Shown piece by piece: positions 44,898-53,743 of a stretch of DNA of 64,000 nucleotides. The notes under the pieces were generated by a model, which was not told where the DNA came from, did not search any database, and saw only the letters and a list, made by a program, of their open reading frames with translations. Within the stretch, counting starts at the first letter, position 1. The number at the start of each line of letters is the position of its first letter. The DNA comes from an uncultured Campylobacter sp. (lineage in GTDB: Bacteria; Campylobacterota; Campylobacteria; Campylobacterales; Campylobacteraceae): the NCBI RefSeq assembly GCF_937959485.1, contig NZ_CALGPY010000004.1, positions 186,001 to 250,000 on the forward strand, given 5' to 3'. The position numbers and the translations under genes are program-made.

Positions 44898-47022
44898 TTC
44901 TTTAAAGCCTTACGAGCGCGAAATCCTTGCCGCGGCGGCTCTTGCGCGCGATTTGGCAAAAACTGGATGCAAGCAGAGCGAAGCGGCAAGCTTAAAAGGC
45001 GCGGACAAACCCCAAAGCAGCGCGGCAAATGTAAATTTAAAAGATGCGGAAAATTCTGGCGGCAGCGCAAATTTCAATGACGCGGAAAATTCTAGCGGCG
45101 GCACAGATACCGCGCGCGACCTGCAATCGGCGCAGACGCAAGAGCAAAAAAACGCGCCGATGATTGAAATTTACGGCGAGGACGCGGCGGAGTTCATTGC
45201 GTTTTTTTTCGGCGCGCTGATTGCGGGTTTTGCGCCCGTACTGCTGCGAGAGCCCAAATTTAGCGGCGAATTTCATCTCGGCGGCGACGTGAAAATTCCA
45301 AATCTCGCCGCAGCGCAAAATTTAGACAAATTCAGCCCTAATGATTTAGAAAGCATTTCGCCGCACGATACCGAAAAATCTGCACCTAAAATTTTATCTA
45401 AAAACGCGCCGCAAAATTACGCGCCGTGCGAGCAAGAGGCTGTCTCTTTGCATCTGCTGCGCGCGGATCAAAAATTTTATATCAAAACTTCGGGCTCGAC
45501 GGGCGAGGCGAAAAACATCGAAAAAAGCCTGCGCGATATGGTTTTAGAGGCGGAATTTTTAGTAGAAAGATTCGGCCTTTGCGCAAGCGATCGATTTTTA
45601 TCGGGCGTATCGCACCAAAATATGTTTGGGCTCACATTTAGCATCTTCGTGCCGCTGCTTTGCGGCTCGCGCACGCAAAAAGGCAGTCTAAACTACCCTG
45701 AAATCATCCTTGCAGCCGATCTTGCGGGCGCCGTGCTGATCAGCTCGCCCACGGTGCTAGGCGCGCTGTGCGAGCACGCAGACGCCGCAAACATAGCGCC
45801 TTTGAGCACCATTTTTAGCGCAGGCGCGCCGCTAAGTCCTGCGATCCGAGATAATTTGCGCGCGCTTAGCAATGCCCGCATCGTCGATATTTACGGCTCC
45901 AGCGAAACGGGCGTGATCGCCTGCAACGAGGGCGCGGGGCTTAAAAAATTCGCTCCCGTTAGCGTGCATATCCGCACGGATATTGATAGCGGCAGCGCGG
46001 CAAAATGCGAGAATAAGCCCTTCGATCTTGCGGCAAGCTCTTGCGGCGAAAATTTTGCGGTAAAGCCTAAAACGAGCCGTGTGGGCGAGCAAAATGCGGA
46101 CGGACAAGACACAAGCCTCTCGGACGAGCGGGCGTCTAAATTTAATGCAGACATTAGCGATAAAACCTCGGCCGGCCAGAAAAGCAGCTCCACACCGAGC
46201 TCTGTGACAAAACACGATGATAAATTTGCGCAGGCAGAGGGGCTTTGCGATAAATTTGGGGCAAAGCAGCCCGCCGACCAATTTTCGCAAACGGGCGAGT
46301 TTACGATCAGCTCTCCTTGGTGCGAGCGCTTCGAAAGCCGCGATTTCGGCTATGTGCGCGCAGACGAGATCGTGCTTTTAGGGCGCGGCGACCGCACCGT
46401 AAAGATCAACGAAAACCGCGTGAGCCTCGATCTGCTCGAAGCCAAACTCCGCTCGCACGAATTTATCGGCGAGTGCAGGATCGATCTGCACCCGCAGCGC
46501 GACCGCGCCGTAGCTCTTATCAAGCTTAGCGAGCGCGGCGAGCAGGCGTTTCGTGCAGGCGGCAAGAAGGGCGTCACGGACGAACTAAAGGCCTTTTTGA
46601 AGCCCGAATTCGGCGCGATTTTGCGCTACTTTAAAATCGCAAGCAAACTACCTTTTAACGAGCAGGGCAAGCTAAGCAAAAAGGACTTTTTAAGCGCCTT
46701 GCAGCGCTACGAGGTGCCCGTTTTCAAGCGGAGCGCGGAGAATGAGTTTCGCGCGAAGGTACGCGCCAGCGACTTTTATTTTGACGGACACTTTGCGAAA
46801 TTTGCGCTGGTGCCCGCGTTTATGCAGCTTCACTTCGTATTGATCTGCGCAAAAGCCCTTGGCTACGAGCTGGATGGCACGCAAAAGATAGAAAATTTAA
46901 AATTTAAAAATTTCATCCGCCCGGGCGATGAAATTTCGATCAAAATTACCGAAGCAAGCGGCAAACTCCGCTTTGAAATTTCAAACGACAAGGTCTGCGC
47001 CAGTGGAAGAATCTGCCTTTAA
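44878..47022 (+). CDS. AMP-dependent acyl ligase fused to a hotdog dehydratase (ApeH-ApeI-like)
   Basis: A 714-residue fusion. The adenylation domain has the P-loop FYIKTSGSTGEAKNIEK near residue 199-215, DIYGSSETGVIACNEG near 338, and DFGYVRADEIVLLGRGDRTVKINENRVSL near 500-528. It would activate the aromatic starter acid and load it onto an ACP. After about residue 617 (RYEVPVFKRSAEN) there is a hotdog domain with DFYFDGHFAKFALVPAFMQLHF, like ApeI dehydratases, containing a His in GHF. Two or three low-complexity tracts (residues 34-96, 155-190, 380-465) interrupt the ligase; a 36-bp repeat lies near 45035-45105. Confidence 0.88.
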   Translation: MLKNLINSLKPYEREILAAAALARDLAKTGCKQSEAASLKGADKPQSSAANVNLKDAENSGGSANFNDAENSSGGTDTARDLQSAQTQEQKNAPMIEIYGEDAAEFIAFFFGALIAGFAPVLLREPKFSGEFHLGGDVKIPNLAAAQNLDKFSPNDLESISPHDTEKSAPKILSKNAPQNYAPCEQEAVSLHLLRADQKFYIKTSGSTGEAKNIEKSLRDMVLEAEFLVERFGLCASDRFLSGVSHQNMFGLTFSIFVPLLCGSRTQKGSLNYPEIILAADLAGAVLISSPTVLGALCEHADAANIAPLSTIFSAGAPLSPAIRDNLRALSNARIVDIYGSSETGVIACNEGAGLKKFAPVSVHIRTDIDSGSAAKCENKPFDLAASSCGENFAVKPKTSRVGEQNADGQDTSLSDERASKFNADISDKTSAGQKSSSTPSSVTKHDDKFAQAEGLCDKFGAKQPADQFSQTGEFTISSPWCERFESRDFGYVRADEIVLLGRGDRTVKINENRVSLDLLEAKLRSHEFIGECRIDLHPQRDRAVALIKLSERGEQAFRAGGKKGVTDELKAFLKPEFGAILRYFKIASKLPFNEQGKLSKKDFLSALQRYEVPVFKRSAENEFRAKVRASDFYFDGHFAKFALVPAFMQLHFVLICAKALGYELDGTQKIENLKFKNFIRPGDEISIKITEASGKLRFEISNDKVCASGRICL

Positions 47023-49108
47023 GCCCGCGTTTTTGCTGCCCTACTTCAACCACCCCGCGCGCATCGCCGAGCTCGTAAGCGCTCTAGCGCCCATCGCGCC
47101 CGTACTGATCGTGGACGACGGCAGCGACGAAGCGAGCAAAAGCGCGCTAAAGGGACTTGCGGCTCAAATTTACGCCCGTGCGCAAAACGGCGGCAAAGGC
47201 GCTGCCGTGGGCGACGGGCTGGCGTGGGCGAAGGAGCTTGGATTTACGCACGCCTTTCAGATAGACGCGGACTTTCAGCACGACGTAAGCAGATGCGAGG
47301 AGTTTTTGGCGCTTGCGGCGCAGCAGCCCGCCGCGCTAATCTGCGCCGCTCCCATGTATGACGAAAGCGCGCCCAAATCCCGTCTGCATGGACGCAAGAT
47401 AATGAATTTTTGGTGCGTGGTAAATACCCTCTCGCACCGCATAAAAGACGCGATGTGCGGCTTCAGAATTTACCCGCTAGAGGGGATCGTGCCGCTTCTG
47501 TCCCGCACCAAAAACCGCAGGATGGGCTTTGATGCCGAAATTTTAATCCTGGCCGTGCGCGCGGGGCTAGAGATAAAATGGCTCGATCTGGCGGTGCGCT
47601 ACGAAGCGGGCGGAGTGAGCCATTTCGCGCCGTTTCGAGATAATTTTGGAATTTCGCTGATGCACGCGAGGCTATTTTGCGGGCTTCCGCTTTGGCTTGC
47701 AAAAAGAGCACTTCGTCGCTTTAGCTCGCTTTTTGGAAACATCGACGTACATAATGACGCGACAAAGCCGCGCAACATGATCGGTGCGGTGAAAAAGCAC
47801 GATCGAGGCGCCGTAGAAAATAGCCGCGATATGGGGGCACAAAATGATCTCGCCGCCGCACGAGAGCCGAAGGCTAAGAGCGCAGATAGCAGGCCTTCCG
47901 TGCAAAAAGGCGCAAAGAGCACTCCCGTCGCTGCAGAAGAAAGCCCTTATGCCGTAAAAGATCTCGATTCAGGCACGACAGAAAGCAGCCGCGACGAGAG
48001 AGAGCAAGAGGATACCAACACCGCGCAAAAGCCCGTAGCAAAAAGCGAGCGCGAAACGACCAGCAGCGGTACACAGGCTAAACATTGGAGCGAAAACAAC
48101 GAAAAGGCGGGCGCGGCGCTTTTAAATTTAGCCCGCTTCATCACGCTTCACACTCCCGATTTTTGCATGCGAGGCACCGCGCTTTGCATCTCGGCGATCT
48201 ATTTTGCGCTGCTTAAAAACGAACGGCGCGCAATCAGGGAGTTTTTGCGGCGCGCGCTTGATCGCGAGCCCAAGCTCCGCGAAATTTACGCGAATTTTTA
48301 TAAATTTTCCCTCAGCCTATGCGAAAAAATCGCGGTTTGGAACGGCAAGATCGCGCTGGATCAAATTCGCGTGCAAAGCGGCATGAAGGAGCTTCTAAGC
48401 GATGGAACGGGCAAAATTTTAATCACTTCGCACTTCGGCAACACCGAGATCGCGCGCGCCCTTTCGGCAAGCACGGCGGGGATAAAAATCAATGTGCTGA
48501 TCTTTCGCAAACACAGCGAAAATTTTATGAAATTTATCGAAAAAATGGGCGGCGGCGTGAAAATTCTCTACGTCGGCGAGCTCGGCATCGGCGAGATGCT
48601 GCAAATCAAAGAGCTGCTGCAAAACGGCGAACACATCGCGGTAATGGGCGATCGCATGCCGGTGGGCTCGGATAAATTTCAAAGCGAGGATTTTTTAGGG
48701 CGCAGCGCGAACTTCCCGATCGGCGGCTATCTGCTCGCTAAAATTTTAGACGCGCCGCTATTTAGCCTATGGTGCTACGAGGGGCGCAGCGGCCATGAGC
48801 TGCGGCTGCAACCGCTACCTGTGCCGCTAAAGAGCCGCGATAAGGCGCGATCGGTCGCGCTAGCGCTTAAATGCTACGTGCGGCAGCTCGAGCTTTATGC
48901 CAAAGAATTTCCTTCTCAATGGTATAATTTCTTTGATTTTTGGGCGCAAGGGAAAAACACGAGCGATGCGGAGCGCGGCGGCGCGCAAAATTTCGGCGAG
49001 ACAAGCACGGATACTGCGCTAAATTTAAATAATTCAAATTTAGCCGCCGCAAAATCCGCCGCGCAAGACGAAAAATTTCATAGCGGAAAGAAGAATGAAA
49101 GAGTATAA
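47003..49108 (+). CDS. Glycosyltransferase/LpxL-type acyltransferase fusion (ApeJ-like)
   Basis: About 701 residues from GTG 47003, which overlaps the ligase gene by 20 bases; a longer frame to 46928 is only a shadow. Residues about 6-230 are a GT2 glycosyltransferase with LPYFNHP at the start, PVLIVDDGSD, GKGAAVGDGL and the DxD motif in FQIDADFQHD. Residues about 380-650 are an HtrB/LpxL-like acyltransferase with the motif HFGNTE and FRKHSENFM. The linker (about 245-370) and the last 45 residues are low-complexity. Such two-domain proteins probably build the lipid anchor of the polyene. Confidence 0.87.
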   Translation: MEESAFKPAFLLPYFNHPARIAELVSALAPIAPVLIVDDGSDEASKSALKGLAAQIYARAQNGGKGAAVGDGLAWAKELGFTHAFQIDADFQHDVSRCEEFLALAAQQPAALICAAPMYDESAPKSRLHGRKIMNFWCVVNTLSHRIKDAMCGFRIYPLEGIVPLLSRTKNRRMGFDAEILILAVRAGLEIKWLDLAVRYEAGGVSHFAPFRDNFGISLMHARLFCGLPLWLAKRALRRFSSLFGNIDVHNDATKPRNMIGAVKKHDRGAVENSRDMGAQNDLAAAREPKAKSADSRPSVQKGAKSTPVAAEESPYAVKDLDSGTTESSRDEREQEDTNTAQKPVAKSERETTSSGTQAKHWSENNEKAGAALLNLARFITLHTPDFCMRGTALCISAIYFALLKNERRAIREFLRRALDREPKLREIYANFYKFSLSLCEKIAVWNGKIALDQIRVQSGMKELLSDGTGKILITSHFGNTEIARALSASTAGIKINVLIFRKHSENFMKFIEKMGGGVKILYVGELGIGEMLQIKELLQNGEHIAVMGDRMPVGSDKFQSEDFLGRSANFPIGGYLLAKILDAPLFSLWCYEGRSGHELRLQPLPVPLKSRDKARSVALALKCYVRQLELYAKEFPSQWYNFFDFWAQGKNTSDAERGGAQNFGETSTDTALNLNNSNLAAAKSAAQDEKFHSGKKNERV

Positions 49109-49622
49109 ATTTCGCGCCAGATTTTACGACGCCGATCCGATGGGCGTGATGTGGCACGGCAACTACGTAAAGCTCTGCGAGGACGCTAGATGCGAGTTTT
49201 GGCGCGACGCGGGCTACACATATATGCAGATGAGAGATGATGGATTTATATATCCCATTATCAAAATGGAGTTTAAATTTATCGCTCCGATACTTTTTGA
49301 CGACGAGGTTGCGGTGAGCATCGAGCTGCTTGAGTGCGACACGATCATAAAATTCTCCTACCGCATCAAAAGCCTATCCGGCGCGCTATTAGCCAAAGCT
49401 ACCACGTCGCAAGCCGCGGTAGAGCTTGCTTCCAAAAGGACGCTGTATGAGATACCGCCGCAGTTAAGGGCGTGCGCGGATAAAATTTTAGCGGGGAAAA
49501 ATTCCGCGAGTAAAATTTCAATGGCAGATAGAATTTCAGCGGCAAGCAAAGCCGCGTCCGAGCAAGACCGCTCTCAAAACGCCGCGGCGAATGAAAATTT
49601 GCCTAGCGATAACGAGCAGTGA
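49095..49622 (+). CDS. Acyl-ACP thioesterase, 4-hydroxybenzoyl-CoA type (ApeK-like)
   Basis: A 175-residue hotdog thioesterase with the catalytic Asp in RFYDADPMGVMWHGNYVKLCED near residue 12 and a following HGNY motif, as in YbgC/4HBT enzymes. It would release or transfer acyl groups. The C-terminal 45 residues are a Ser/Ala/Asn-rich tail. It overlaps the preceding gene by 14 bases. Confidence 0.88.
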   Translation: MKEYKFRARFYDADPMGVMWHGNYVKLCEDARCEFWRDAGYTYMQMRDDGFIYPIIKMEFKFIAPILFDDEVAVSIELLECDTIIKFSYRIKSLSGALLAKATTSQAAVELASKRTLYEIPPQLRACADKILAGKNSASKISMADRISAASKAASEQDRSQNAAANENLPSDNEQ

Positions 49623-49654
49623 AATTTAGCGAGCATAAAATTTAAAGGACTACG

Positions 49655-50182
49655 ATGAAAATTTTAGCTTTATTTTTAGCGATTTTGGGACTTGCGAGCG
49701 CGCTTGAAGTAAGCGATCTGGTGCTTAAGACCGACAATATCGGCGGCAAATTTAGCGAAACGCTCAGCATCGAGGGCTTTGCCGAGCCCGTGCGAAGCAG
49801 CGGCGAGTTTAAAATCAAAGGCGGCGAGCTGTTTTGGACGACGCTAAAGCCGGTGCGAAGCGAGCTAAAAATCAGCGCGGACGGCGTTTTTGAGCGCAGC
49901 GGCGCGGCGTGGGTCAAAAGCGCCGATTCGCTTTTTGATAAGGACACCTTTTTGGCGATCTCACGCCTGGACGTAGCGCGGCTTAGCAAAAATTTCTCGA
50001 TCGCGCTAAGCGGCAGCAAAAATGCGTGGCGCGCCGAGCTAAACCCAAAAGGGATGCTGCAAAATATCTTTAAAAATATCGTGATCGAGGGCGGCGCCTA
50101 CGTCAGGGTGCTGCGGATCAGCAGCGCTAACGGCGACGTGAGCGAAAACGTATTTTCGGGCGTCGTGAGCTTAGATGAGTAA
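49655..50182 (+). CDS. LolA-like outer membrane lipoprotein carrier (ApeL-like)
   Basis: A 175-residue exported protein with a signal peptide (MKILALFLAILGLASA). The mature part is all-beta, with GEFKIKGGELFWTTLKPVRSELKISADGVFE, typical of LolA-related proteins. In aryl-polyene clusters it is believed to carry the lipid product across the periplasm. An AAAGGA site precedes the ATG, and it overlaps the MMPL gene by eight bases. Confidence 0.85.
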   Translation: MKILALFLAILGLASALEVSDLVLKTDNIGGKFSETLSIEGFAEPVRSSGEFKIKGGELFWTTLKPVRSELKISADGVFERSGAAWVKSADSLFDKDTFLAISRLDVARLSKNFSIALSGSKNAWRAELNPKGMLQNIFKNIVIEGGAYVRVLRISSANGDVSENVFSGVVSLDE

Positions 50183-52310
50183 GATCGCGATTTTAGCGGT
50201 ATTTGGCGCAGTATTCATCGCGCTTTGCGCCTTTATAGCGTTAAATTTAAACCGCGTAAATTCCGATTTTTACGAGCTGAGCGGCATTGAAATTTCGGGC
50301 GAGCAGAAACAGAGCGTCGAGGATTTCAACCGCGAGATTGCGCGGCAAATCATCGTCGCAAGCGCAGAGAGAGCGAGCTTTGACGCGTTCATTGCAGATA
50401 TGCAAAAAAGCGGGCTTTTTGAGAGCATAATTTACGAAGTGAAGGACGCAAGCGTGTATCAGAGCGAGCTTGCGCGCTTTGCGCCCGCGATGCTCGATGA
50501 TGCGAGCGTGGAGCTTTTAAAAAGCGATCCGCAGGCCTTTTTTGAGCGCAGCGCGCGTGAGCTTTACTCAAAATTTCGCCCGCTTAGCCTCTCGCAGGAT
50601 TTTTTCTCGCTTAGCCTTCACTCGCGCCTCGGCTCTCGCGGCGCGATCAAGCTTGATCCTGCGCAAAACCGCTTCATCGCGACCATTGACGGCGCGCCGC
50701 ACTACCTCGCTACGGCTAAGCTCGCTCCGAAAGCAAACGACGACGCGCTTAGCGCTCTTGTGCGCGAGGCGCAAAAGAGCGAAATTTTAATCTCCGGCAC
50801 CGCCCTTTTTAGCGCATTGGGCAAAAGCGCGGGCGTGCGCGAAAGCTCCATCGCGGGCGCCGTTTCGCTTAGCCTGTGCGCGGCGCTGCTGCTGGCGGCT
50901 TTTTCGCGCGCACGGATCTTCTGCCTGCTACTGCCCGCACTTTTCGGGCTTGCCTGCGGCGTAGCGGCTACGATGGCGATCCATGGCTCGATCCACATCC
51001 TAAGCGCCGTGGTTTCGACGAGCCTAATCGGGCTGATGCTGGATTATGCGGTGCATTGGCTGGGCGCAAATATCGCGCGCAAAATCGAGGCTCGCTCGAT
51101 AAAAAGCATGCGAAACATCCTACTTCTAGGCTTTTTCATCACCGCGGCAGGCTATTTCGTATTTTTATTCAGCCCGTTTTTTCTGCTCAAAGAGATCGCG
51201 ATCTTTGCCATAGCCGCACTTGCGGGAGCGTTTTGCTTTAGCTACTTCGCCCTACCGATCCTGCTTGAAGGGGTAGAATTTCGCCCCGCCCAGATCTTTG
51301 CAAAAGCTCTTGAGCTCTACGCAAAGGCGCTTTGCAAGATAAACCTAAGCCTCAAAGCGCTCATTCTCGTTTGCGCGGCGCTGCTTGCATTTTTGTATTT
51401 TAAAATGGAGCTTAAGGACGACGTCAGCGAATACGCGAGCTTGGATAAAAACCTGATCGCGATGAGCGCCAAGCTCGCAAGCATCGGAGGCTCCAGCTTC
51501 GATCTGATCGTGGGCAATGACGCGAGCGCGGTAGCCAAAGAGGCCGTAGCGCGCGATCTTGCGGACTCATACGTGGGCGCGCCGATTTTGGATCCCGCTA
51601 CGCAGAGCTTTATCAAGCAGGCCTTTGCAAACTACGATAGAAGCGCATTTTTACGTCTCGGGCTCAGCCGCGAGCTCGTGGACGCGAGCTTTGCCAAGAT
51701 TGCAGAAGCACCTATTTTAAGCTACGAGCAGGCGAGAAGCTCTATTCTTTTTGCCGCGATGCCGAGCATAGATCCGCATATCGCTTTTTTGCGCGGCGTG
51801 CACGATAAAGCAGCCGTAAGCGAGCTTGCCGCGCAGATGGGCGCGCTGCATCTAAACATGCGAAGCGCCATAAGCGAGGCGTTTTCGCAGATCAAAATCA
51901 ACGCCTTGTATCTAAAATGTGCCGCATACGCCCTCGCCCTCGCACTATTGTGGGCGTTTTTCGGCGCGCGGACGGCGTGGCTGATCGTCATCTCTGTCTT
52001 TGCGTCAAATTTAGCCGTGCTCGCCCTGCTTAGCGCATTTGGCGTGAGCGTAAATATATTTGCGATCTTTGCGCTGATCCTATCAGGCGCCGTGGGGATA
52101 GACTATATGATCTTTGCAAACAACGATAAGATGGCGCTTAGCGACAAAATTTTCGGCATCACGCTCGCGTCCTTAACCAGCATAATCTCTTTTTTTACGC
52201 TCGCTTTCAGCTCCACTAAAGCCGTGGCGCTGTTTGGGCTCTGCGTCAGCCTAAATATCGCGCTAGCGGCGATCTTGGCGCAAATTTTAGCGGCGAGCAA
52301 GAAAAGCTAA
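50175..52310 (+). CDS. MMPL/RND-type exporter (ApeM-like)
   Basis: A 711-residue protein with about twelve membrane segments in two clusters (one near residues 5-25, five at 230-390, and five or six at 575-705). Conserved helix 4/10 residues appear in ISTSLIGLMLDYAVHWLG and LILSGAVGIDYMIFA. The large periplasmic loops bind substrate in MMPL lipids exporters. It ends the cluster and probably hands the polyene lipid from the inner membrane to the LolA-like carrier. Confidence 0.9.
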   Translation: MSKIAILAVFGAVFIALCAFIALNLNRVNSDFYELSGIEISGEQKQSVEDFNREIARQIIVASAERASFDAFIADMQKSGLFESIIYEVKDASVYQSELARFAPAMLDDASVELLKSDPQAFFERSARELYSKFRPLSLSQDFFSLSLHSRLGSRGAIKLDPAQNRFIATIDGAPHYLATAKLAPKANDDALSALVREAQKSEILISGTALFSALGKSAGVRESSIAGAVSLSLCAALLLAAFSRARIFCLLLPALFGLACGVAATMAIHGSIHILSAVVSTSLIGLMLDYAVHWLGANIARKIEARSIKSMRNILLLGFFITAAGYFVFLFSPFFLLKEIAIFAIAALAGAFCFSYFALPILLEGVEFRPAQIFAKALELYAKALCKINLSLKALILVCAALLAFLYFKMELKDDVSEYASLDKNLIAMSAKLASIGGSSFDLIVGNDASAVAKEAVARDLADSYVGAPILDPATQSFIKQAFANYDRSAFLRLGLSRELVDASFAKIAEAPILSYEQARSSILFAAMPSIDPHIAFLRGVHDKAAVSELAAQMGALHLNMRSAISEAFSQIKINALYLKCAAYALALALLWAFFGARTAWLIVISVFASNLAVLALLSAFGVSVNIFAIFALILSGAVGIDYMIFANNDKMALSDKIFGITLASLTSIISFFTLAFSSTKAVALFGLCVSLNIALAAILAQILAASKKS

Positions 52311-52690
52311 TCAAGCGGGAGCCAAAGAGCTGAAAGCACTGAATAGACGCTCTTTGCCCGCTTGCAGATAAAATTTTATAAAAGAGCGCGCCGTAAATTT
52401 ACGTAGTCGCGGCGAATGAAAATTTTAATCCAACCTGCTGTGAGATAAAATTTAGTCTGCATGTGCAAGATAAAATTTAACCGATTAGAGCGCAAGATAA
52501 AATTTTAGATGAAATTTCGGCTAAGCAAGCTGCGAACCGGAATTTAAAAAACAAGGTTGCGGGATAAATTTTAAAAGTCGGTTTTGACACGGCGCCTTGC
52601 AGTTATTAAATTTAAACCTATGCAGTGCATTTTTAAATTTAAACCCTTGCGGCGCGTTATTAAATTTAAATTTGCACACCGCAGACCGCC
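52311..52690. repeat. 380-bp tract of short direct repeats
   Basis: No gene is seen. AGATAAAATTT recurs at about 52367, 52443, 52468 and 52494 (roughly 25 bases between the later ones), with GATGAAATTT nearby. A second set, TATTAAATTTAAA and relatives, appears at 52603, 52634 and 52661. Confidence 0.6.
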
Positions 52691-53602
52691 CTACTCGCCG
52701 CTTTTGCCCGCTTTTATCATCTTTATAAATTCCTTTGCGAGCTTGGAGGGTTTTTTATACACGACCGAAAACGACACGTCCAAAAGCGGCTCATCAGCGA
52801 CGTCAAAGAGCGTGATGTAGTCCTTTTGCGTCTCAAAAATGTACCGTGCGAAGCTGAAACTCACGCAAAGCCCCGCCGCGACCATCGCGTTAGCCACATA
52901 CAGATATGAGGTGTCGCAGAAAATTTGAGGCGTAAAGCCTGCGTTTTCAAATATCTTTTTGAAGTTCGATTCGCTTTTTAAAATTTTACTGCTGATTGCA
53001 AATTTATCGGATTTAAACTCGCTAAGCGCGATTTTAGGGTATTTCTCGGTAGAATTTATACTCGCTCGCGAAACCGCCGGATGAGAGGAGCAGACGCTTA
53101 GAAGCAGCCTGCGCTTTTTTATAAACTCGCACTCAAGCCCCTCCGCGAAAAGCTCGCCGAAGTGCGCGGCATAGACGATGTCAAGCTCGCCGCTTTTTAG
53201 CATCTCGATGAGTGCGGGCTCGGAGTGAGCGTGCACGATCCTGATATCAGCCTTCGAAAACCTGCTATAAAACATCGCAATGATCTTTTCGATAAATTTA
53301 AAGCTGGTCGAGGTCGCGCCGATAACGAGCTTGCCCGTCTTGATCGACGAAAGCCCGCGTATTTCGTTATTTAGCTCCTTATTGAGCCTAAGCATATTTT
53401 TCGCTCTGGCGATGTAAATTTCGCCCGCATAGGTAAGCTCAAGGCCGTTTTTTCTATCGAAAATTTCGATCCCGAGCTCCTTTTCTAAAAGCATAATGCT
53501 CTTTGAAAGCGACGGTTGTGCGATTCCAAGCTCGCTCGCCGCTTTTGTAAAGCTTTTAAGCTCCGAAATTTTTACCGCAAATTCCATATGTCGCAGGCTC
53601 AT
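52691..53602 (-). CDS. LysR-type transcriptional regulator
   Basis: A 303-residue regulator. The winged helix-turn-helix is at residues 3-62 (SFTKAASELGIAQPSLSKSI, then LEKELGIEIFDR), followed by a two-lobed effector-binding domain starting near 90. It is divergent from the flavoprotein operon and most likely activates it in response to the electron acceptor or its product. A LysR-type box lies 26 bases upstream of its start. Confidence 0.92.
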   Translation of the reverse strand: MSLRHMEFAVKISELKSFTKAASELGIAQPSLSKSIMLLEKELGIEIFDRKNGLELTYAGEIYIARAKNMLRLNKELNNEIRGLSSIKTGKLVIGATSTSFKFIEKIIAMFYSRFSKADIRIVHAHSEPALIEMLKSGELDIVYAAHFGELFAEGLECEFIKKRRLLLSVCSSHPAVSRASINSTEKYPKIALSEFKSDKFAISSKILKSESNFKKIFENAGFTPQIFCDTSYLYVANAMVAAGLCVSFSFARYIFETQKDYITLFDVADEPLLDVSFSVVYKKPSKLAKEFIKMIKAGKSGE

Positions 53603-53627
53603 TTTTTGCCCCTTCGGTTGAAATTTT

Positions 53628-53642
53628 ATAGCTTTTAGCTAT
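53628..53642. promoter_or_regulatory. LysR-type T-N11-A binding box
   Basis: ATAGC-TTTTA-GCTAT is a perfect inverted repeat with the T-N11-A spacing (T629, A641). Its centre is about 65 bases upstream of the predicted transcription start of the flavoprotein operon, the classical recognition-site position for LysR regulators. Confidence 0.8.
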
Positions 53643-53664
53643 TAAATTATATACCAAATAACAT

Positions 53665-53693
53665 TTGACTTACATAAAGATTTAATATAAAAT
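53665..53693 (+). promoter_or_regulatory. Promoter of the flavoprotein/cytochrome operon
   Basis: TTGACT at 53665-53670 and TAAAAT at 53688-53693 are separated by 17 bases. Transcription would start near 53700. Confidence 0.6.
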
Positions 53694-53700
53694 TACAACA

Positions 53701-53717
53701 TTAATCTTTAAGATTAA
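53701..53717. promoter_or_regulatory. 17-bp palindrome at the predicted transcription start
   Basis: TTAATCTT-T-AAGATTAA is a perfect inverted repeat directly downstream of the -10 box and 27 bases before the start codon. It could be a second operator or a leader hairpin. The ribosome site AAAGGGG follows at 53731. Confidence 0.6.
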
Positions 53718-53743
53718 AAAATCTCTAAGTAAAGGGGCAAAAT

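Noticed and set aside
46928..47002. Upstream extension of the glycosyltransferase/acyltransferase frame
   Set aside because: Lies within the ligase-dehydratase coding end; GTG 47003 starts at the natural N-terminus of the GT2 domain.
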